From an uncultured Oscillibacter sp. (lineage in GTDB: Bacteria; Bacillota; Clostridia; Oscillospirales; Oscillospiraceae), in assembly GCA_946494635.1 (NCBI GenBank), contig CAMMCS010000006.1, positions 1-27,383 on the forward strand: 27,383 nucleotides of DNA, read 5' to 3'. The position numbers and the translations under genes were made by a program. The notes under the pieces were generated by a model. The model ran no database searches. It saw nothing but the letters and a program-made list of their open reading frames with translations, and had not been told where the DNA came from. Shown here piece by piece: positions 14,455 through 22,464 of this stretch. Each line of letters begins with the position of its first letter. Positions within the stretch are counted from its first letter, which is position 1.

Positions 14455-15342
14455 TTACGCAATCCGGGCCAGCCACTTGAGGTCGTAGGGCTCAAAGACC
14501 ACTTTCTCATAGGCCTCCACATCCATGACCGTACCGTCCCAATCGGAGTGGATGTCGCCGTTCTGCTTGATGAGGATGTCATACAGGATGTCGTAGGTGA
14601 CGCCGTCCTTGGGATCCGTCTCCACAATGGTGGAATAGGGCAGCGTCTTGTGATACGTCAGCTCCATGCCCTTGTAGTCGAAGTGGAAGCCGCAGCGCAT
14701 CCGGCAGCCGTCCAGCCCCGTGTACCGGGCCACCTTCTTCAGGTCCTGGAGGATTTTGTCACCCTCCTCCTCATAGAGGTTCTCCGGCGTGGTGGCGGTG
14801 TAGTCGAACCGGAACTGGATGGAGGCGCCGGGGATCTTCCGGAACCGCTCCATATAGGGCACCAGCTGATCCGCCGGATAGTTCTTGTACAGTACGCAGT
14901 TCACCCGGAAGGGCACCGGGAGCTTTGCCAGCAGGGAGTCGTTGGACTCCACCACATAGTGCTGCATATGCCGGGAGACGTTGATGCAGGTGATCTTGTG
15001 CTTGTTTTTCTCGGCGAAAGTCAGGATGTCATCCTCTGTCTGGAGCTCAGACACCGGCAGGGTGGTGTTGATATACACCTTGTGGGTGGTGGGGATCTGA
15101 TCCAGCATCACCTGCAGGGACTCCAGGTTGGAGAAGGGCTCGCCGCCGGTGAAGACGAAGTCACAATAGGGCGTGATGGAATCCATCCGCCGGATGCTGG
15201 CACAGATCTTCTCCAGAGAGAAGCCAGTCATGTCACTGTATTCCTCTTTATTGATGCAGAAGGGGCAGTGGTTCTTGCAGTCATAGGGGACGAAAACTGT
15301 CACCGTGGCGCCGCCTTCCCGCGTCTTGTAGGGATGTCTCAT
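14455..15342 (-). CDS. Radical SAM protein, function unknown
   Basis: The 295-residue protein carries the radical SAM signature C22-x3-C26-x2-C29 (YDCKNHCPFC), which binds a 4Fe-4S cluster. The TGGEP strand near residue 65 binds S-adenosylmethionine. The rest of the barrel has YINTTLPVS and ITCINVSRHMQHYV. The C-terminal part has GCRMRCGFHFDYKG, with two cysteines but no full SPASM or Twitch pattern that I can see. It looks MoaA/organic-radical-activase-like in the first third only. No peptide precursor, cofactor or anaerobic reductase gene is next to it. The start ATG at 15340-15342 follows GGAAAGG; a TTG at 15360 is less likely. It has its own strong promoter and terminator. Confidence 0.8.
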   Translation of the reverse strand: MRHPYKTREGGATVTVFVPYDCKNHCPFCINKEEYSDMTGFSLEKICASIRRMDSITPYCDFVFTGGEPFSNLESLQVMLDQIPTTHKVYINTTLPVSELQTEDDILTFAEKNKHKITCINVSRHMQHYVVESNDSLLAKLPVPFRVNCVLYKNYPADQLVPYMERFRKIPGASIQFRFDYTATTPENLYEEEGDKILQDLKKVARYTGLDGCRMRCGFHFDYKGMELTYHKTLPYSTIVETDPKDGVTYDILYDILIKQNGDIHSDWDGTVMDVEAYEKVVFEPYDLKWLARIA

Positions 15343-15427
15343 ATTGATCGGCCTTTCCAAATGAAATGAAAAATCCGGGACACAGCGGTGTTTTGGGCCG
15401 CTGCAAAAGTCTTACAGACATCCATAT

Positions 15428-15456
15428 ATTTTAAAGGATATTTACGGCCAGGTCAA
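15428..15456 (-). promoter_or_regulatory. Promoter of the radical SAM gene
   Basis: Reading leftward, TTGACC (15451-15456), 17 bases, then TAAAAT (15428-15433). The leader of about 80 bases contains a small CAGCGG/CCGCTG hairpin (15384-15404). The stretch 15457-15594, up to the opposing promoter, holds nothing I recognise. Confidence 0.75.
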
Positions 15457-15594
15457 GAGAAAACCGAAAATTAACCGCCGCCATCTTTTGAAAGCCCGCT
15501 GGGGCCGGGGCCATCCGCTGACAGGCCAGCAGCTGTACGGAGCGTTGCCAGACACCGCTGTTATCCGAAAACCGGACAGCGGCGAGGTGAGGTC

Positions 15595-15623
15595 TGTACA
15601 TTTCCGGGGGAAAATGCTATAAT
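15595..15623 (+). promoter_or_regulatory. Promoter of the FHA-SEDS/PBP operon
   Basis: TGTACA (15595-15600) and a perfect TATAAT (15618-15623) are spaced by 17 bases, with an extended TGC at 15615-15617. The start codon is 37 bases downstream. Confidence 0.8.
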
Positions 15624-15659
15624 GCATTCATCTGTTCCGAAGGAAAGGAGGCAGACGGC

Positions 15660-17468
15660 TTGGAACTGCTGCAGCTGCCATTGGATAACTTGACGGCCCT
15701 GCTGGCGGAATACCCGCTGGCGGGAGACTGGTATATGGCCTTTGTCCGGTTCCTGTTTCCGGTTCTGGCCGTGCTGATTTTGTACCGGGCGGTCCGCTCC
15801 CTGCTGCGGATCCCCCACACGCCGGAAAACTGGGGCCAGCTGAGCCTGCCCAACGGCACCTCCCTGCCCCTGACCCACTGGGAGAACATCCTGGGCCGCA
15901 GCAAAACCGCGGACGTCTATCTGAACTATCCCAGCATCTCCCGCCAGCACGCGGCTCTCTGCCGGGGCGAGGACGAGAACTGGACTCTCTATGACCTGGG
16001 CTCCAAGGGCGGCACGGCGGTGAATGGGGAGAATGTAGGATCCTCCGTCCCTGTGAAACTGGGGGATACGATTACCCTGGGCGGCGTGCCCTTGATCTTT
16101 CTGCCGCAGACAGTGGCGGAGCGGGAGGAGCAGGAGGCGAAACGCCGGGCGGAGCGGCCCGCCGCCATCTGGCCGTCCTTTCTCTGGCTGACGGTGTTCC
16201 AGGTGCTGGCCTGCCTGGCGCTGATCGTCTCCGCCGGGACGGAGGCCACGGCTGCCATTCCCCTGGCCTTTCTGGGGCTGACAGTGGTGATGTGGCTCTA
16301 CTACGCCATCCTGCGGGCCACCCGCTGTGTGGGCTTTGAGATGGAGACCATCGCCTTCTTCCTCTCTACGCTGTCCCTGTCCGTCACCGCCTCCAGCGCC
16401 CAGGGGAGCCTGTTCAAGCAGTTCCTGGCCATCCTGCTGGGCCTGGCGCTGTTTCTGACGCTGGGGCTGTTCCTGCGGGATCTGAGCCGGGTGCAGAAGA
16501 ACCGCTGGCTCATGGCTGCCGCCGCCATTGGGCTTTTGGGAATCACGCTGCTGCTGGGGCACTCCAAATATGGCGCCGTCAACTGGATCTCCATTGGCGG
16601 GATGTCCTTTCAGCCGTCGGAGATCGCCAAGATCTGCTATATCTTTGCCGGCGCCGCCACGCTGGAGCGGCTGTTCCACAAGCGGAACCTGACCCTGTTC
16701 ATCGTGCTGACGGGCCTGTGCATCGGCCTGCTGGGGCTGATGAGCGACTTCGGCACCGCGGCCATCTTCTTTGTGACCTTTCTGGTGATCGCCTATATGC
16801 GGTCCGGGGACTTCGCCACGCTGTCCCTGATCTGCGGCGGCGCTGTGTTCGGGGCCGGCATCATTCTGAAGTTCAAGCCCTATATTCTGAGCCGCTTCGC
16901 CTCCTGGGGCCACGCCTGGGAGGCCGCCTCCACCACCGGCTACCAGCAGACCCGCACCATGTCCGCCGCCGCCTCCGGCGGCCTTTTGGGCATGGGGGCC
17001 GGCAACGGCTGGCTCCACAACGTGGCGGCGGCGGACACGGACCTGGTGTTCGGGATGCTGTGCGAGGAGTGGGGGCTGCTGATCGCTGTGCTGGCGGTGG
17101 GGGCCATCATCACACTGGCGTTCTTCGCGGCCCGGGCCTGCCGGGTGGGCCGTTCCAGCTTCTATACGATCTCCGCCTGCGCGGCGGCGTCATTGCTGGT
17201 GTTCCAGACCTGCCTGAATGTGTTCGGCTCTGTGGACCTGCTGCCCCTGACCGGCGTTACCTTTCCCTTTGTCTCCAACGGCGGCTCCGCCATGATGTCC
17301 GCCTGGGGGCTCCTGGCCTATCTGAAGGCCACGGACACCCGGGAAAACGCCAGCTTTGCCATCGCCCGGAAGCATCAGCGGCAGCTGACCCAGGCGGCCC
17401 GGCGGCGGGCGGCGCCGGTAAAGGATCCCTTCGGCCAAGAACAGGAGGCACAGGATGAAGAAAATTGA
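15660..17468 (+). CDS. FHA domain-SEDS fusion (FtsW/RodA/SpoVE family peptidoglycan polymerase)
   Basis: The 602-residue protein starts with one hydrophobic segment (about 27-45). A forkhead-associated domain follows at about 58-148, with G79-R80, S94-R95-Q96-H97 and N122-G123, the residues that read phosphothreonine. Then comes a SEDS membrane domain with about ten helices (about 165-560). SEDS signatures include NWISIGGMSFQPSEIAKI, SDFGTAAIFF, GYQQTRTMSAAASGGLLGMG, DTDLVFGMLCEEWG and the final GVTFPFVSNGGSAMM. SEDS proteins polymerise glycan strands from lipid II outside the membrane, together with a class B PBP, which is encoded next with a 14-base overlap. The start is TTG at 15660; AAAGGAGG at 15645-15651 gives correct spacing and the next ATG lies 25 codons in. 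FHA on the SEDS protein itself suggests control by Ser/Thr kinases. Confidence 0.9.
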   Translation: MELLQLPLDNLTALLAEYPLAGDWYMAFVRFLFPVLAVLILYRAVRSLLRIPHTPENWGQLSLPNGTSLPLTHWENILGRSKTADVYLNYPSISRQHAALCRGEDENWTLYDLGSKGGTAVNGENVGSSVPVKLGDTITLGGVPLIFLPQTVAEREEQEAKRRAERPAAIWPSFLWLTVFQVLACLALIVSAGTEATAAIPLAFLGLTVVMWLYYAILRATRCVGFEMETIAFFLSTLSLSVTASSAQGSLFKQFLAILLGLALFLTLGLFLRDLSRVQKNRWLMAAAAIGLLGITLLLGHSKYGAVNWISIGGMSFQPSEIAKICYIFAGAATLERLFHKRNLTLFIVLTGLCIGLLGLMSDFGTAAIFFVTFLVIAYMRSGDFATLSLICGGAVFGAGIILKFKPYILSRFASWGHAWEAASTTGYQQTRTMSAAASGGLLGMGAGNGWLHNVAAADTDLVFGMLCEEWGLLIAVLAVGAIITLAFFAARACRVGRSSFYTISACAAASLLVFQTCLNVFGSVDLLPLTGVTFPFVSNGGSAMMSAWGLLAYLKATDTRENASFAIARKHQRQLTQAARRRAAPVKDPFGQEQEAQDEEN

Positions 17469-18822
17469 GCGGCGGGCGGTTGTCTGCCTGGCCCTGGCGC
17501 TGCTGCTGGCGGCGGGGCTGGGATTCTTCCTTGTGAAATACTTCCTGGACGGGGGCAGCTGGGCGTCCTCCGCCTTCAACCGCCACCTGTACAACAGCAG
17601 CGGGGAGCTCTCCAGCGGAACGGTGCTGGACCGGGACGGGGATGTGCTTTCTCAGGTGGTGGACGGCCACCGCACCTATTATGACGGCGCGACCGTTCGG
17701 AAGGCGACCCTCCACGCCGTGGGGGATCTGCAGGGCAACATCGGGACCGGCGCCCTGAACGCCTTTGCCGACAAGCTGACGGGCTACAGCCTCCTCAACG
17801 GCGCCTTCGGCGCCCAGCAGGGGAACAATCTGTATTTGACCATCGACGCCCGGTACAACTACACCGCCTACGAGGCCCTGGGGGGCCATGCCGGCACCGT
17901 GGCGGTCTACAACTACGAGACCGGGGAGATCCTGTGCATGGTATCCGCCCCCAGCTACGACCCCCTGGATGTGCCGGAGGACATCACGACCAATGACCGC
18001 TATAAGGGGGCCTATCTGAACCGGTTCCTCTCCTCCACGTTTACGCCGGGATCCGTATACAAGACCGTCACCCTGGCGGCGGCCCTGGAGGAGATCCCGG
18101 ATCTGACGGAGCGGACCTGGACCTGCTCCGGCAGCGTCCAGATCGGGGATGAGACCATCGTCTGCTCCGGCACCCACGGGGAGCAGGACATTGCCGCGGC
18201 CTTTGCCAACAGCTGCAACGTGGCCTTTGCCCAGCTCGCCCAGGAGCTGGGATCGGACACCCTGGAAAAGTACACAGAGCGGGCGGGCCTGATGGACAGC
18301 TACTCCATCAACGGCCTGCCAACCGCCCGGGGCTCCTTTGATTTTGCCGGCATCACGGACGGCCAGCTGGGCTGGGCCGGCGTGGGGCAGTACCACGACC
18401 AGGTGAACCCGGCGGCGCTGATGATCTACATGGGCGCCATCGCGAATGGAGGCAAGGCGGCGGAGCCCTATCTGATCCTCCGGACGGAGAGCGCCCTGGG
18501 CCTGCCCAGCCTGCCCCACTTCACCTCCCATACCGGCCGCCTGATCTCCGCCGACACGGCGGCTGCCCTGGCGGACCTGATGGCGGGCAATGTGACCCAG
18601 ACATACGGCGCCAGCCGGTTCCCCAATATGGATATCTGCGCCAAGTCCGGCACCGCCGAGGTGGGAGAGGGCCAGACGCCCCACGCCTGGTTTGCGGGCT
18701 TCCTCCGGGGGGAGGACACGCCCTACGCCTTTGTGGTGCTGGTGGAAAACGGCGGCGGCGGATCCTCTGTGGCCGGCACGGTGGCCGCAAAGGTGCTGGA
18801 TGTTATCGTCAACGGATACTGA
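17455..18822 (+). CDS. Class B penicillin-binding protein (PbpA/FtsI-like transpeptidase)
   Basis: The 455-residue protein has one N-terminal membrane anchor (about 8-29), a small pedestal domain (about 40-130) and a transpeptidase domain. The catalytic motifs are S200-x-x-K203 (PGSVYK), S253-x-N255 (NSCN) and K397-S-G-T (AKSGTAE). It crosslinks peptidoglycan made by the partner SEDS protein and should bind beta-lactams. The short pedestal resembles actinobacterial PbpA and is much smaller than in E. coli PBP2. The ATG at 17455 follows GGAGGCACAG and overlaps the SEDS gene by 14 bases, so the pair is translationally coupled. Confidence 0.92.
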   Translation: MKKIERRAVVCLALALLLAAGLGFFLVKYFLDGGSWASSAFNRHLYNSSGELSSGTVLDRDGDVLSQVVDGHRTYYDGATVRKATLHAVGDLQGNIGTGALNAFADKLTGYSLLNGAFGAQQGNNLYLTIDARYNYTAYEALGGHAGTVAVYNYETGEILCMVSAPSYDPLDVPEDITTNDRYKGAYLNRFLSSTFTPGSVYKTVTLAAALEEIPDLTERTWTCSGSVQIGDETIVCSGTHGEQDIAAAFANSCNVAFAQLAQELGSDTLEKYTERAGLMDSYSINGLPTARGSFDFAGITDGQLGWAGVGQYHDQVNPAALMIYMGAIANGGKAAEPYLILRTESALGLPSLPHFTSHTGRLISADTAAALADLMAGNVTQTYGASRFPNMDICAKSGTAEVGEGQTPHAWFAGFLRGEDTPYAFVVLVENGGGGSSVAGTVAAKVLDVIVNGY

Positions 18823-18840
18823 TACGAAAGCGGGATCAAG

Positions 18841-19143
18841 ATGAAGGAAAAGAGAAACGGGCTGCTGCTCCAGACCAAAAAGCAGATGAACAACGGGGCC
18901 ATCGCCACCGGGCTGGGCTTTGTGCTGTACATGGTGCTGCTGGTGCTGGGGCTGGAGCTGGCGGCGGATTTGGTGGCCGCGGCCTTCAGCGTGGTGGGGA
19001 TCTATGTGTCCCTCTCCGTGCTGGCGGGCCGCCGCCGGGACCGGGAGGAGGTCTCCTACAGCCTGCTCTGGGGCGTGCTGGCGCTGACCATCATGCTGGC
19101 GGCCTGCGCGGTGCTGGCCTTCCGGCAGAGGCTGGGGCTGTAA
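18841..19143 (+). CDS. Small three-helix membrane protein, function unknown
   Basis: The 100-residue protein has a basic N-terminus (KEKRNGLLLQTKKQMNNGA) and three hydrophobic segments: 22-42 (TGLGFVLYMVLLVLGLELAA), 44-61 (VAAAFSVVGIYVSLSVLA) and 76-94 (LLWGVLALTIMLAACAVLAF). The charged RRRDREE loop after helix 2 suggests a cytosolic loop. No family is recognised. It follows the PBP by 18 bases with no terminator between, so it is likely part of the same cell-wall operon. The ATG at 18841 has only a weak ribosome binding site. Confidence 0.7.
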   Translation: MKEKRNGLLLQTKKQMNNGAIATGLGFVLYMVLLVLGLELAADLVAAAFSVVGIYVSLSVLAGRRRDREEVSYSLLWGVLALTIMLAACAVLAFRQRLGL

Positions 19144-19158
19144 ACCCGGAAAACGAAG

Positions 19159-19199
19159 CAACAGCGGGGCGCATCCCTGTGGGATGCGCCCCGCTGTTG
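19159..19199. terminator. Bidirectional terminator between the PBP operon and MATE
   Basis: A perfect 19-bp stem (19159-19177 with 19181-19199) with a 3-base loop, the longest in the window, placed between two convergent units. Confidence 0.85.
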
Positions 19200-19213
19200 T
19201 ATACGGACGCTCG

Positions 19214-20632
19214 TTATTGGGAGATTTCCTCCTCCAGCAGCTCGGCGGAGGCAGGGGCTTCGGATGGCAGAAGCTGCTGTTTTACGCGCTTCATTGCCCA
19301 CAGGAAGCACAGCACATGGACTGACAGCGTGATGAGCCAGCTGACGGGATAAGACCAGTAGAGCATCTGGATGGTGTGAAACTGGGGGATCTGGAAGATG
19401 GTGGCGATCCACAGCAGCCGCAGGCCGCAGGCGCCCACCAGGGACACCAGCATGGGCATGACGGAATAGCCGATGCCCCGCAGGCCGCCCACCATCACGT
19501 CCATCATGCCGCAGAGAGCATAGGTGGCACAGCAAATGCCCATCCGCACCAGGCCGGCCTCAATCACCGCGGGGCTGGAGGTATAGATGCTCAGCAGAGT
19601 GTGGCCGAAGAAGGTGGCGGCATTTCCCAGCACCAGGCCCACCACCAATACGCAGCACTGCGCCCGGATGACGATTTTGCGGATCCGGTGGTAATTGCCG
19701 GCGCCGTAGTTCTGGCTGACAAAGGAGATGGTGGCCTGGTACATGGCGTTCATGGACACATACACGAACTGCTCCAGATTGGCGGCGGCGGAGTTGCCGG
19801 CCATAATGGTCTCTCCGAAGGTGTTGACGGAGGACTGGATCACCACATTGGACAGGGAGAACAGGATGCCCTGGAACCCTGCCGGCAGGCCGATCCGCAG
19901 GATCTGCCGCAGGGTGGAGGCGTGGAAGCGCATTTTCCGCAGATCCAGATGCAGGGGGCCGGTGTCCTTCACCAGGCACCGCAGGACCAGAGCGGCGGAG
20001 ATGCACTGGGAGATCACCGTGGCGATGGCCACGCCCGCCACATCCAGATGGCAGACAATGACGAAAAACAGATTCAGCACGATGTTGACCACGCCGGCCA
20101 GGGAGAGATAGTACAGCGGGCGCTGGGTATCCCCCTCCGCCCGCAGCAGGGCGGCACCGAAGTTGTAGACCATGGTGGCGGGCATGCCCAGGAAGTAGAT
20201 CCGCAGATACAGGGCGGCCAGATCCAGCACGTTGTCCGGCGTCTGCATCCAGATGAGGATGGTCCGGGCGCCCAGAACGCCGACTACGGTCAGAAACAGG
20301 CCGCTGAGCATGCTCAGCAGGATGGAGGTGTGGACCACCCGGTGGAGCTCGTCCCGGTCCCGGGCCCCGTAGTATTTGGCGGCCAGGGTGTTGGCGCCCA
20401 CGGCCAGGCCTACGAACAGGTTGGTTAAAAGGCCGATCAGGGCGGTGTTGGAGCCCACGGCCGCCAGAGAGTTGTCTCCGGCCCACCGGCCCACCACCAC
20501 GATATCCGCCGCGTTGAAGAGCAGCTGCAGCACGCTGGAACACATCAGGGGGATGGAGAAGCGCAGCATCTTGGAGAGAATGGGCCCATGGCACATATCA
20601 ATCTCATACTGCGTTTTCTGTCTCTCTGCCAT
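19214..20632 (-). CDS. MATE-family efflux transporter (second copy)
   Basis: The 472-residue protein is a 12-helix MATE transporter of the Firmicutes type. It begins EIDMCHGPILSKMLRFSIPL and has LLFNAADIVVVGRWAG, NSLAAVGSNTALIGLL, GVAIATVISQ and, in the second half, GNSAAANLEQFVYVSMNA and SFVSQNYGAGN. The charged C-terminus (KRVKQQLLPSEAPASAELLEEE) faces the cytosol. The substrate is unknown. The start ATG at 20630-20632 follows AGGAGGGGTTATCCGC; longer starts up to 20710 fall upstream of the promoter. It is a single-gene unit. Confidence 0.92.
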   Translation of the reverse strand: MAERQKTQYEIDMCHGPILSKMLRFSIPLMCSSVLQLLFNAADIVVVGRWAGDNSLAAVGSNTALIGLLTNLFVGLAVGANTLAAKYYGARDRDELHRVVHTSILLSMLSGLFLTVVGVLGARTILIWMQTPDNVLDLAALYLRIYFLGMPATMVYNFGAALLRAEGDTQRPLYYLSLAGVVNIVLNLFFVIVCHLDVAGVAIATVISQCISAALVLRCLVKDTGPLHLDLRKMRFHASTLRQILRIGLPAGFQGILFSLSNVVIQSSVNTFGETIMAGNSAAANLEQFVYVSMNAMYQATISFVSQNYGAGNYHRIRKIVIRAQCCVLVVGLVLGNAATFFGHTLLSIYTSSPAVIEAGLVRMGICCATYALCGMMDVMVGGLRGIGYSVMPMLVSLVGACGLRLLWIATIFQIPQFHTIQMLYWSYPVSWLITLSVHVLCFLWAMKRVKQQLLPSEAPASAELLEEEISQ

Positions 20633-20687
20633 GCGGATAACCCCTCCTGTCAATCCGTAAAATTTGCGCCGATTGGCGCCGCCCCAT

Positions 20688-20693
20688 ATTCTA
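20688..20693 (-). promoter_or_regulatory. -10 box of the second MATE gene
   Basis: Reading leftward, TAGAAT with an extended TGT before it; no -35 box near consensus is visible at 17 bases (TGGTAA at 20711-20716). The leader holds a short GCGCC/GGCGC hairpin. Confidence 0.45.
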
Positions 20694-20763
20694 ACATAGG
20701 GGGACACCAATTACCACTGGTTCCCGCAGAAAATTTTACACGATTTTAACATTGAAAACGGGC

Positions 20764-20802
20764 AAAAAGCTGTGCCGGAAAACCAAAGGGCTCTCCGGCA
20801 CA
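20764..20802 (-). terminator. Terminator of metNIQ
   Basis: Reading leftward, TGTGCCGGA and TCCGGCACA form a 9-bp stem with a 14-base loop, followed closely by five T (20768-20764). It lies about 23 bases after the metQ stop. Confidence 0.75.
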
Positions 20803-20825
20803 GGCGGTTATTTGCGGGTTTTGGA

Positions 20826-21623
20826 TCAGAATGCAGGAACCACGGCGCCGTCGAACTCCTCGGTGATGAAGTCGCGGATCGCGTCGGAGTGGAGCGCCTC
20901 CACCAGGGCCTGGACGGCCTCGTTGTCCTCGTTGCCCTCCTTCACCACCAGCACGTTGACGTAGGGGGAGTCAGAGGACTCGATGGCCAGCGCGTCCGTG
21001 GTGGGATTCAGGCCGGCGCCCAGCGCGTAGTTGGAGTTGATGACCGCCAGATCCAGGTCGGGCCGGGAGCTGGGCAGGGTCTGGGCCTCGATCTCCTCAA
21101 ACTGCAGGTTCTTGGGATTATCCACGATGTTGTTGGGGGTGGCGGAGAGGTTGGAGCTGTCGTCCAGGGTGATCAGGCCCTGGGCCTCCAGCAGCAGCAG
21201 GGCGCGGCCCTCGTTGGTGGGATCGTTGGGCACGCCGATCACGGCGCCGTCGGGCAGGTCCTCCAGGGAATCCACGCGGCCGGCATAGATGCCCATGGGC
21301 TCAATGTGGACGCCGGCCACGCTCACCAGGTGGGTGCCGCGGGTCTCATTGAACTCCTCCAGATAGGGCAGGTGCTGGAAGTAGTTGGCATCCTCATCTC
21401 CGTCCTCCACGGCGGTGTTGGGCACCACATAGTCGCTGTACTGATTCACCACCAGCTCGATGCCCTGCTCCTCCAGAATGGGGATGCACTGCTCCAGGAT
21501 CTCGGCGTGGGGGGTGGGGGAGGCGGCCACGGACAGAGTCGTGGTGGACTCGGTGCCGCCGCAGGCGGCCAGGGACAGGCACACGGTCAGGCCCAGCAGC
21601 AGGGCGGTCAGCTTTTTCTTCAT
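20826..21623 (-). CDS. metQ: Methionine ABC transporter substrate-binding lipoprotein (MetQ)
   Basis: The 265-residue protein has a lipoprotein signal with lipobox LAAC (Cys21). It then matches NlpA/MetQ: SPTPHAEILEQCIP, VNTA-type YVVPNTAVEDGDEDANYFQHLPYLEEF, VGVHIEPMGIYA and GVPNDPTNEGRALLLLE. It binds D/L-methionine outside the membrane and delivers it to MetI. The start ATG at 21621-21623 follows GGAGGAAAAG. It is the last gene of metNIQ, 97 bases after metI. Confidence 0.92.
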   Translation of the reverse strand: MKKKLTALLLGLTVCLSLAACGGTESTTTLSVAASPTPHAEILEQCIPILEEQGIELVVNQYSDYVVPNTAVEDGDEDANYFQHLPYLEEFNETRGTHLVSVAGVHIEPMGIYAGRVDSLEDLPDGAVIGVPNDPTNEGRALLLLEAQGLITLDDSSNLSATPNNIVDNPKNLQFEEIEAQTLPSSRPDLDLAVINSNYALGAGLNPTTDALAIESSDSPYVNVLVVKEGNEDNEAVQALVEALHSDAIRDFITEEFDGAVVPAF

Positions 21624-21720
21624 AACTCTTTTCCTCCAATACTGAAAATGTGATATCAGAAATTTATTCCAAACGCTTGCCGGAATTCCAAGAGACAAAC
21701 GATGAAACTGCAGGGGACGT

Positions 21721-22464
21721 TTACTTCGTGTGGACGAAATGCGCCAGCATCTCCAGAGGGGCGAATTTCCTGGTATCAGCGGTCTGGTCCAGCCGCTTGT
21801 CGATGCGCTTGGACCACCAGTTGAACACCCATTGGATGATCTGGACAAAGATGATGAGGAACACCACGGTCACCCACATCAGGGAGGTGACGCCGCGGTT
21901 GTGGCCGTACTGGATGGCGATGTCGCCCAGGCCGCCGGCGCCTACCATGCCGGCGATGGCGGTGTAGGCCAAAATGGTCACCACGGAGATGGCCCCGCCC
22001 AGCACCAGGGAGGGCATGGCCTCCGGCAGGTAGACCTTGCGGACGATCTGCAGGGGGGAGGCGCCCATGGACTGGGCGGCCTCCACCACGCCGGCGTCCA
22101 CCTCGCTGAGGGAGGTCTCCACCATCCGGGCCACAAAGGGGGCGGCGGAGATCACCAGGGGCGGGATAGCGCCCTTGACGCCGATGGCGGTTCCAACCAG
22201 CGCCCGGGTGAAGGGCATCAGGGCCACCAGGAGAATCGCAAAGGGCAGGGACCGGCCGATGTTGACGATCCAGCCCAGCACACCGCAGATGCCCCTGTGG
22301 GGGCGGATCCCCTGGGGCTGGGTGACAATCAGGGCAACCCCAAGGGGGACGCCGATGACATAGGACAGGACTGTAGAGATCGTAACCATGATCAGGGTCT
22401 CCCAGGAGCCCTCGATCAGGACGTCACCGTACTCGGCCCAGAAAGCGCCGATGGTCTCAAGCAT
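21721..22464 (-). CDS. metI: Methionine ABC transporter permease (MetI)
   Basis: The 247-residue protein is a five- to six-helix binding-protein-dependent permease. Its EAA loop, the ATPase contact, is EAAQSMGASPLQIVRKVYLPEA. The N-terminal segment GSWETLIMVTISTVLSYVIG and the block NIGRSLPFAILLVALMPFTR are typical of MetI. The start ATG at 22462-22464 follows GAGGAGGTGGC and overlaps the metN stop by 8 bases. The extension to 22491 lies in metN. Confidence 0.93.
   Translation of the reverse strand: MLETIGAFWAEYGDVLIEGSWETLIMVTISTVLSYVIGVPLGVALIVTQPQGIRPHRGICGVLGWIVNIGRSLPFAILLVALMPFTRALVGTAIGVKGAIPPLVISAAPFVARMVETSLSEVDAGVVEAAQSMGASPLQIVRKVYLPEAMPSLVLGGAISVVTILAYTAIAGMVGAGGLGDIAIQYGHNRGVTSLMWVTVVFLIIFVQIIQWVFNWWSKRIDKRLDQTADTRKFAPLEMLAHFVHTK

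Noticed and set aside
15561..17018. 485-codon minus-strand frame opposite the SEDS gene
   Set aside because: Low-complexity Gly/Gln/His-rich translation, no ribosome binding site, antisense to a recognised protein.
11982..20632. The two MATE genes as a recent duplication or mobile pair
   Set aside because: Their sequences differ throughout, and no flanking repeats or transposase genes are seen.
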